41,611 bases of DNA from a bacterium (lineage in GTDB: Bacteria > Patescibacteriota > Minisyncoccia > Minisyncoccales > CG1-02-41-26), in contig JAUWWY010000002.1 in NCBI GenBank assembly GCA_030616605.1, forward strand, positions 182,867-224,477, given 5' to 3'. The position numbers and the translations under genes are program-made. Under the pieces are notes generated by a model. The model was given only the letters and a program-made list of their open reading frames with translations, did no database searches and was not told the origin of the DNA. Below are positions 35,836 to 41,611 of this stretch, one piece after another. The stretch's first letter is position 1. Each line of letters starts with the position of its first letter.

Positions 35836-37494
35836 ATGATTAGTAAGCTCTTAAACTCAAAGACAAAAACAGTTACTTTTAGCGCTTTTTTATTGGGTGT
35901 TTCTATTCTTTTTAGCCGTCTTCTGGGTCTGATTAGAGATAATCTTTTAGCCAATCTTTTTCCCAAAAGCCAAACCGATATTTATTTTGCTGCTTTCCGG
36001 ATACCTGATTTTCTTTACGGTATTTTAATAACCGGAGGAATAGTTGCTGTTTTTCTGCCTATTTTTGCTGAGAATTTCAAAAAAAGTCGTTTCCAGGCTC
36101 AATCTTTAACCAACACTGTCCTAACTTTTTTTCTAATCAACTTAATTCTCATTTCAACTATTTTAATAATTTTTACTCCCCAGCTTATTGAAATTATTAC
36201 TCCCGGCTTTAGTCAAGCCCAGAAAGCTCTCACTATTACCTTAGCTCGAATAATGTTTTTAAGCTCGATTCTTTTGGGGATTTCAGCGATATTCTCCAGT
36301 ATTTTACAATATTTTAATTTGTTTTTTGCTTATGCCTTAGCTCCTATTTTCTATAATCTCGGCATCATCCTCGGTATTTTATTTTTTGTTCCCTCTTTTG
36401 GCTTGAAAGGTTTGGCTTTTGGTGTAATTTTAGGAGCTTTTCTCCATTTAGTTATTCAATTTCCTCCACTTTTAAAGCATGGATTTTCTTTTCGGTTTTC
36501 TTTTAATTTTAAATCTCCAGGACTAAAGAAAATTCTTAAACTGATGGCTCCCCGAACATTAGGCTCTGCTGCTTATCATATTAATTTAATTGTTATTACT
36601 GCTATTGCTTCCACTCTTTCTCCGGGTTCAATCAGTGTTTTCAATTTTGCTAACAATCTTCAACATGTTCCAATTGGCTTAATTGGAACTTCTTTTGCTA
36701 TAGCCAGTTTTCCTTTTCTTTCCCGAAACTTCATTGAAAATAAAAAAGAAAAATTTTTAAAAAATTTTTCTCAAACCTTCAACCAAATCCTTTTTTTAAT
36801 AATTCCATTAAGTTGTTTGATGTTTCTTTTAAGAGCCCAGATAGTAAGATTAATTCTGGGAACCTCGATTTCAGGAGAGGGTTATTTCGGCTGGTTTCAA
36901 ACTCGCTTAACCGCTGCCTCTTTGGGAATTTTCGCTTTTTCTTTGTTTGCTGCTGCCTTGCTGCCGTTTTTGGTCCGGGTTTTCTACTCTTTTCAGGATA
37001 CAAAAACTCCGGTTAAAATCGCACTTGCCTCAATGGCTTTGAATATTGGTTCATGTTATCTTTTTGTCTGGTTGTTAAGTTTTTCTAATTTTTTCCAAAA
37101 AGCAGCTGTTGGCCTTTTAAAGCTTAGAGATATTGAAAATATCTCGGTTATTGGTTTGCCCTTGGCTCTTTCAATCTCTGTTATTTTTCAATTATTTTTA
37201 CTTATCTTTTTTCTAAAAAGAAAAATAAAAGTCTTGAATTACAAAAAAATTTATTCATCTTTGAAAAAAATTTTAATTGCCAGTTTTTTAATGTCAATTT
37301 TAATTTATTTTACCTTACAGGTATTTCCCTTAATAGGAGGAAACACTAAAACTGTTTTAGGAATTCTTCTTCAGGCACTCCTTGCTCTAATTGTTGGGAT
37401 ATCAGCTTATATTTTCTTTTCTCTAAATTTAAAATTAAAAGAACCAAAGCTTATTTTCTCTTCAATTTCCGCTCAATTCAAAAGAAAACATTGA
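35836..37494 (+). CDS. murJ: Lipid II flippase MurJ (MviN)
   Basis: LLGLIRDNLLANLFPKSQTDIYFAAFRIPDF; about 14 TM segments. Confidence 0.93.
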   Translation: MISKLLNSKTKTVTFSAFLLGVSILFSRLLGLIRDNLLANLFPKSQTDIYFAAFRIPDFLYGILITGGIVAVFLPIFAENFKKSRFQAQSLTNTVLTFFLINLILISTILIIFTPQLIEIITPGFSQAQKALTITLARIMFLSSILLGISAIFSSILQYFNLFFAYALAPIFYNLGIILGILFFVPSFGLKGLAFGVILGAFLHLVIQFPPLLKHGFSFRFSFNFKSPGLKKILKLMAPRTLGSAAYHINLIVITAIASTLSPGSISVFNFANNLQHVPIGLIGTSFAIASFPFLSRNFIENKKEKFLKNFSQTFNQILFLIIPLSCLMFLLRAQIVRLILGTSISGEGYFGWFQTRLTAASLGIFAFSLFAAALLPFLVRVFYSFQDTKTPVKIALASMALNIGSCYLFVWLLSFSNFFQKAAVGLLKLRDIENISVIGLPLALSISVIFQLFLLIFFLKRKIKVLNYKKIYSSLKKILIASFLMSILIYFTLQVFPLIGGNTKTVLGILLQALLALIVGISAYIFFSLNLKLKEPKLIFSSISAQFKRKH

Positions 37495-37520
37495 AAAAAG
37501 GCAAAAAATTTTGTATTCTA

Positions 37521-37619
37521 TCAGTAGAAGAGAGGAGTTAAGAGCCAAAGAACCATACTCAGAACTATTAACAAAATTACAATTATCCAGATAATTTTAA
37601 ATATAGTTTTGATTTTCAT
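37521..37619 (-). CDS. Candidate 32-aa single-TM microprotein MKIKTIFKIIWIIVILLIVLSMVLWLLTPLFY
   Basis: Frame read on the minus strand in the murJ-ftsB-like gap; strongly hydrophobic with a basic N-terminus; not in the ORF track (too short). Confidence 0.45.
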   Translation of the reverse strand: MKIKTIFKIIWIIVILLIVLSMVLWLLTPLFY

Positions 37620-37630
37620 GTTTTATTTTT

Positions 37631-38032
37631 ATGATAACATCTTTTCGCAGATTTAAAAAGAAGAAAAATCCTTCTGTTTACTTTATAACAATTTTGATTT
37701 TTTTAATCACTGGAATTCTAGTCTTCTCCTCTCTTCTTAACTTTAAAATAGTCAAAAAGATAGCAAAGGTTAGAAGCGAAGTAAGTTCTTTAGAAGAAGA
37801 AATTGAAAACTTAGAATTAAACAAAAAGAAACTTTCAGAAAAAATATCAGAAGCAGAAAGTAGAGTTTATTTAGAAAGAATAGCTAAAGAGGAAAAGAAT
37901 CTTAAATGGCCAGGAGAGAAAGTTGTAGCTTTTATACTGTTAAAAAGCCAGAAGGAACAAGAAGAAAAAGAAAATCAAGTTGAGGAAAAAAATTTCTGGC
38001 AAGAAATTTTAGAGAAAATCGGAATAAAATAA
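37631..38032 (+). CDS. FtsB/DivIC-like septum formation initiator protein
   Basis: Single TM then a coiled coil (VRSEVSSLEEEIENLELNKKKLSEKI) and LERIAKEEKNLKWPGEKV. Confidence 0.85.
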   Translation: MITSFRRFKKKKNPSVYFITILIFLITGILVFSSLLNFKIVKKIAKVRSEVSSLEEEIENLELNKKKLSEKISEAESRVYLERIAKEEKNLKWPGEKVVAFILLKSQKEQEEKENQVEEKNFWQEILEKIGIK

Positions 38033-38060
38033 GTTTACACTGAGTCCGTAAGGGTGAAGT

Positions 38061-38134
38061 GCGGGGTTAGTTGATCGGTTCAACGTAACCTTCCCAAGGT
38101 TGAGAGGCGGGTTCGACTCCCGTACCCCGCTCCA
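38061..38134 (+). tRNA. tRNA-Gly (anticodon CCC), CCA encoded
   Basis: GCGGGGT...ACCCCGC acceptor, anticodon loop TTCCCAA, T-arm GCGGGTTCGACTCCCGT, TCCA end. Confidence 0.94.
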
Positions 38135-38157
38135 GTTTACACTGAGCTTGTTGAAGT

Positions 38158-38229
38158 GCCGGAGTAACTCAGTGGTAGAGTAGCTATCTCGTAAATAGCA
38201 AGTCGTGGGTTCGATTCCCCCCTCCGGCT
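38158..38229 (+). tRNA. tRNA-Thr (anticodon CGT)
   Basis: GCCGGAG...CTCCGGC acceptor, anticodon arm GCTAT-CTCGTAA-ATAGC, T-arm GTGGGTTCGATTCCCCC; no encoded CCA. Confidence 0.94.
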
Positions 38230-38249
38230 CAAATAAAATTTTGTATAAA

Positions 38250-39353
38250 ATGATTGATGATTTTATTTCTAAAATTGAAAAGTTAAAAATAGAGATTAAG
38301 GAACTAAAAAAAAATCTTGATATTAAAAATAAAATAAAAGAACTAAAAAGATTAGAAAAAGAAATTCAAGAACCTAATTTTTGGCAAAAAGAAAAGAATC
38401 CAGCTAAGATTCAACAAAAAGCTGCCCAATTAAAGGAGAAAATCCAAGAGATTACTAATTTAGAAAAAGAAATTAAAGATTTAGAAGAATTTTTGCCGTT
38501 AGTGAAAGAGGATTCAAAGGAAGAAAAAGAATTTAAACAAAAACTGGAAGAACTCAGCTCTGAAATAAAAAATCAGGAAAAAGAAGTTTTTCTTTCTGGT
38601 AAATATGACTCTTACCCCGCTATCCTTTCTATTCAGGCAGGGGCCGGAGGAAGAGATGCCGAAGACTGGGTAGTTTTGCTTTTCAGAATGTATCAAAAGT
38701 TTTTTGAAAATAAAAATTGGAGATATAAAATTTTGTCTCAGACTTATACTGAAGGAGGGGGACCGGAAGGCAGAATTGGGATTAGAGAAGTCTCTATAGA
38801 AGTTAAGGGAAAATTTGCTTTTGGTTTTTTAAAGAAAGAAAAAGGAGTTCATCGCTTGGTTCGAATTTCTCCTTTTTCAAGTAAAGGAATAAGACATACT
38901 TCTTTTGCTAAAGTTGAAATTCTGCCTGAAATTAAAACTGAAGAAAGCCAAATTGATATTCGTCCAGAAGATTTGAAAATAGAAACTTTTCGAGCTTCAG
39001 GACCTGGCGGACAATATGTTAATAGAAGAGAGTCAGCTGTTCGTATTACCCACTTGCCAACCGGTATTCAAGCTGCTTCACAAGCTGAAAGATTACAGGG
39101 TGTAAACCGAAAAATTGCTCTTCAGATTTTAACCTCAAAACTCCAAAATCAGAAATTAAAAGAAGAAGATGAAAAACTGGAAAAAATAAAAGGCAAAAAA
39201 GTTTTAGCTGAGTTTGGAAATCAAATTCGCTCTTATGTTTTCCATCCCTATAAACTTGTCAAAGACCATCGAACCGGAGTTGAAACATCTGATGTGGAGA
39301 GAGTTCTTGACGGGAATTTAGATCGGTTTATTGAAGCAGAAATGAAATTGTAG
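38250..39353 (+). CDS. prfB: Peptide chain release factor 2
   Basis: RASGPGGQYVNRRESAVRITHLPTG; start set at MIDDFISK because 38205 lies inside tRNA-Thr; single frame. Confidence 0.92.
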   Translation: MIDDFISKIEKLKIEIKELKKNLDIKNKIKELKRLEKEIQEPNFWQKEKNPAKIQQKAAQLKEKIQEITNLEKEIKDLEEFLPLVKEDSKEEKEFKQKLEELSSEIKNQEKEVFLSGKYDSYPAILSIQAGAGGRDAEDWVVLLFRMYQKFFENKNWRYKILSQTYTEGGGPEGRIGIREVSIEVKGKFAFGFLKKEKGVHRLVRISPFSSKGIRHTSFAKVEILPEIKTEESQIDIRPEDLKIETFRASGPGGQYVNRRESAVRITHLPTGIQAASQAERLQGVNRKIALQILTSKLQNQKLKEEDEKLEKIKGKKVLAEFGNQIRSYVFHPYKLVKDHRTGVETSDVERVLDGNLDRFIEAEMKL

Positions 39354-39362
39354 TAAATTTAT

Positions 39363-40052
39363 ATGATTAGATTCCAAAATGTTAGCAAAATATATCATTC
39401 GGGTAAAGAACCAATTGTAGCTTTATCTGATGTTTCTTTTGAATTAGAAAAAGGAAGTTTCGTTTCTATTATTGGTAAATCAGGGTCTGGCAAAACAACA
39501 TTAATTAAACTTTTAATTGGGGAAGAGAAACTAACAAAAGGAAAAATTTTTTTTAAAGAAAGAGAAGTTCATAAAATGAGTTCCAAAAAACTTCAAAATC
39601 TCCGCCGAAAAATCGGCGTTGTCCACCAGGATTATAAACTGCTTTTTTCAAAAAATGTCAGAGAAAATGTTGAATATATAATGCAGGTAATTGGAGCTTC
39701 TGATCAAGACATTTCAAGAGATACTCCTCAGGTTTTAGAATTAGTCGGTTTAATGGAAAGACAGGAAAATTTTCCTCAAGAGCTTTCAGGAGGAGAGAAA
39801 CAAAGATTAGCAATTGCTCGTAGTCTTTGCCATCGACCAGAAATCATTATTGCCGATGAACCAACCGGCAATTTAGACCTTTACAACACTTTTGAAATTA
39901 TTAATCTTTTTAAAAAAATTCATAGTTTTGGCACAACAGTAATTTTAGCCACTCACAATAAAGAAGTTATTGATAGTTTAGAAAAAAGAGCAATAACCCT
40001 GGAAAAGGGTAGAGTAATCCACGACCAAGAAAAGGGAAAATTTATTTTATAA
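39363..40052 (+). CDS. ftsE: Cell division ATP-binding protein FtsE
   Basis: IIGKSGSGKTTLIKLL, ELSGGEKQRLAIARSL, IIADEPTGNLD; followed by ftsX. Confidence 0.95.
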   Translation: MIRFQNVSKIYHSGKEPIVALSDVSFELEKGSFVSIIGKSGSGKTTLIKLLIGEEKLTKGKIFFKEREVHKMSSKKLQNLRRKIGVVHQDYKLLFSKNVRENVEYIMQVIGASDQDISRDTPQVLELVGLMERQENFPQELSGGEKQRLAIARSLCHRPEIIIADEPTGNLDLYNTFEIINLFKKIHSFGTTVILATHNKEVIDSLEKRAITLEKGRVIHDQEKGKFIL

Positions 40053-40056
40053 ATCT

Positions 40057-40968
40057 ATGTTCATAAAGTTAAAACGTATTTTCAGATTTGCTTGGCAGAG
40101 CTTTTCACGCAATAAAGGTTTAAGCTTGCAGGTGGTTTTTATTATGGCAATTGCTATTTTTACTTTAACTTCACTTTTTATTTTCAAAGACTTAAGCAAC
40201 TTTTTAATTGCCAAAGCTGAAAAAAAAGTTGATATCTCGGTTTACTTTAAAAAGGATATTGAAGAAGATGAGATTTTTGTTGTCAGAGAGGGACTTTCTA
40301 ATTTTTCAAAAGAGATAGAAAATATTGATTATGTTTCAAAAGAAAAAGCAAAGGAGATTTTTCTTGAGAGACACAAAGATGATCCTCTTTATCTTGAAGC
40401 TTTAGAGCAAGTAGAAGAGAATCCCTTTTTATCTTCTTTAAATATTAAAGCAAAAAGTCCTGCTCTCTATGCTCAAATTTCCAGTTTTTTAACTAAAGGC
40501 CCCTTTCAAGCCTTGGTTGAAAAAGTTTCCTATTACCAGTCAGAAAAAGTGATTAGTAAACTCTTTGCCTTAACTTCAAATATAAAAACAGCTGGTCTTT
40601 TCTTTAGTTTCTTTTTGATAATTTTGGTTATTTTAATGACCTTCAATACAGTTAAGTTAACCATTTTTGCTTTCCGAGATGAAATTTCTACTATGCGATT
40701 AGTTGGTGCCTCCAGCTGGTTTATTCGAGGGCCCTTTGTAATTCAGGGATTTTTGTATGGAATTCTCTCTATCCTGATTGTTGATATTTTATTTCTTTTA
40801 TCTTTTGCTTTTTTAAATTCCGACCTTCAGACCTGGCTTTTTGATTTTAATCTTTTAGAATATTTTCAGGCGAACTTTTTGAACTTGTTTCTTTTGCAAA
40901 TTCTTTTTGCCTTTTTACTTGGAGGGATTTCTTCTTTCTTAGCTGTCCGCAAATATTTGAAGATTTAA
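40057..40968 (+). CDS. ftsX: Cell division permease FtsX
   Basis: Four-TM topology with ECD, FRDEISTMRLVGASSWFIRGPFVIQGFLYG. Confidence 0.94.
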   Translation: MFIKLKRIFRFAWQSFSRNKGLSLQVVFIMAIAIFTLTSLFIFKDLSNFLIAKAEKKVDISVYFKKDIEEDEIFVVREGLSNFSKEIENIDYVSKEKAKEIFLERHKDDPLYLEALEQVEENPFLSSLNIKAKSPALYAQISSFLTKGPFQALVEKVSYYQSEKVISKLFALTSNIKTAGLFFSFFLIILVILMTFNTVKLTIFAFRDEISTMRLVGASSWFIRGPFVIQGFLYGILSILIVDILFLLSFAFLNSDLQTWLFDFNLLEYFQANFLNLFLLQILFAFLLGGISSFLAVRKYLKI

Positions 40969-40972
40969 AAAA

Positions 40973-41046
40973 TGCGGGGTGGTGTAATGGTAGCACTCGA
41001 GATTCTGGCTCTCGTAATCTAGGTTCGAATCCTAGCCCCGCAGCCA
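40973..41046 (+). tRNA. tRNA-Gln (anticodon CTG), CCA encoded
   Basis: TGCGGGG...CCCCGCA acceptor, anticodon arm CGAGA-TTCTGGC-TCTCG, T-arm TAGGTTCGAATCCTA, GCCA end. Confidence 0.94.
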
Positions 41047-41068
41047 CGTAAAATTCGTCCTCCGAGCA

Positions 41069-41106
41069 TAAAAAAATACCCTATCAAACAATAGGGTATT
41101 TTTTTA
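41069..41106 (+). terminator. Intrinsic terminator after tRNA-Gln
   Basis: AAAAAATACCCTAT-CAAACA-ATAGGGTATTTTTTT. Confidence 0.88.
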
Positions 41107-41174
41107 ATCCGATATTAATATATTAGCTAAATTTAATAAACTTTTTTAAGCTAAATTACTTTCCTTTTTTGCTT

Positions 41175-41224
41175 TCCGATACCGATATTTTCATATCCGA
41201 TACCGATATTTGTATATCCGATAG
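41175..41224 (+). repeat. 21-bp tandem repeat, about 2.4 copies (TCCGATACCGATATTTNNATA)
   Basis: TCCGAT starts at 41175, 41196 and 41217, period exactly 21. Confidence 0.93.
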
Positions 41225-41233
41225 TTATCCACA
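41225..41233 (+). promoter_or_regulatory. Consensus DnaA box TTATCCACA
   Basis: Exact match; directly abuts the 21-bp repeats. Confidence 0.75.
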
Positions 41234-41240
41234 GGGGCTC

Positions 41241-41269
41241 TTGACAGAGAATTTTGAATAAAAGATAAT
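41241..41269 (+). promoter_or_regulatory. Strong sigma70-type promoter
   Basis: TTGACA - 17 nt - GATAAT. Confidence 0.75.
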
Positions 41270-41275
41270 AAGTAA

Positions 41276-41370
41276 AGATTAAAAGAAGGCCCAAAGGGCC
41301 AAAATCCTTTCTTAAAACTTGGGGGTTTTTGAAAAGAATTTTTTATTAGGTCGCTTTGAGCCTTCTGTCT
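41276..41370 (+). ncRNA. Candidate hairpin RNA / structured leader
   Basis: AGAAGGC-c-CAAAG-GGCC pairs with GGTC-g-CTTTG-a-GCCTTCT; starts just downstream of the promoter. Confidence 0.45.
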
Positions 41371-41419
41371 ATAATTTTACTCATTTAAATCTATTTGTCA
41401 AGCTTTTCTAACCTTTTTC

Positions 41420-41428
41420 TGTGGATAA
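41420..41428 (-). promoter_or_regulatory. Second DnaA box, inverted
   Basis: TGTGGATAA, reverse complement of TTATCCACA. Confidence 0.7.
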
Positions 41429-41432
41429 TTTT

Positions 41433-41611
41433 ATGGAGGAAAAACCAGAAAGAAAATTAAATACGAATATAGATGATAATAATAAATACATATCTCTTCA
41501 GGAAGCGACAAAATTTTGTAATTACTCGCAGGAATATTTGAGCTTGAGAGCAAGACAGAAAAAATTAAAAGCAAAGAAAATCGGCAGGAACTGGATGACT
41601 ACCAAAGAGTG
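41433..41611 (+). CDS. HTH (excisionase/MerR-like) domain protein, 3'-truncated by window end
   Basis: MEEKPERKLNTNIDDNNKYISLQEATKFCNYSQEYLSLRARQKKLKAKKIGRNWMTTKEW..; open to the window end. Confidence 0.7.
   Translation, partial: MEEKPERKLNTNIDDNNKYISLQEATKFCNYSQEYLSLRARQKKLKAKKIGRNWMTTKE

Noticed and set aside
38205-38249. prfB start in ORF track (MGSIPPSGSNKILYK)
   Set aside because: This start is inside tRNA-Thr; the ATG at 38250 (MIDDFISK) is the sensible start.
38250-39353. Programmed frameshift in prfB
   Set aside because: The reading frame is continuous, with no in-frame TGA or shift site needed.
41107-41432. Firm oriC call
   Set aside because: Only two consensus DnaA boxes, no dnaA/dnaN in view, and unfavourable gene orientation to the left; kept only as a finding to test.
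1-41611. Alternative genetic code (UGA as Gly, as in SR1/Gracilibacteria)
   Set aside because: UGA is used as a normal stop (for example leuS ends with TGA) and RF2 (prfB) is intact.
1-41611. CRISPR array, prophage, transposase or toxin-antitoxin module
   Set aside because: No regularly spaced repeat-spacer units of CRISPR size and no integrase, transposase or phage structural proteins recognised; the 21-bp array has no unique spacers.

Overview
This 41.6 kb window is AT-rich and gene-dense, with mostly + strand genes. It looks like a chromosome segment from a small-genome Patescibacteria/CPR (Parcubacteria-like) bacterium; that placement is an inference from gene style, not a phylogeny. It starts inside a 5'-truncated leuS and ends inside a small HTH-type gene. 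Most of it is housekeeping: leuS, TsaC/Sua5, topA, dprA, pth, lepB, hisS, HIT, bS21, ybeY, ftsA, an FtsZ homolog, a radical SAM activase, rhomboid, ComEC, HtrA, ClpB, murB, HPF, secA/D/F, a sigma-region-4/HARE-like regulator, a VirD4/TraG-like ATPase module, pgk, a RecJ-like DHH protein, RNase H, rnpB, murJ, an FtsB-like protein, prfB and ftsEX, plus four tRNAs. The features that gene annotation does not explain are: (1) a modular GC-rich palindromic repeat directly upstream of both topA and pgk, with a nested 26-bp palindromic module that also lies in frame inside hisS; (2) heptanucleotide tandem repeats inside pth, murB and leuS; (3) a structured, probably independently transcribed locus between murB and hpf that encodes a 17-aa poly-lysine peptide; (4) a two-promoter structured RNA region between clpB and murB; (5) an exact 21-bp-period repeat array running into a consensus DnaA box, with a second inverted DnaA box, a strong promoter and a hairpin RNA candidate near the right edge; (6) an FtsZ homolog with altered signature motifs and no C-terminal tail. 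No CRISPR array, transposase or phage module was seen.
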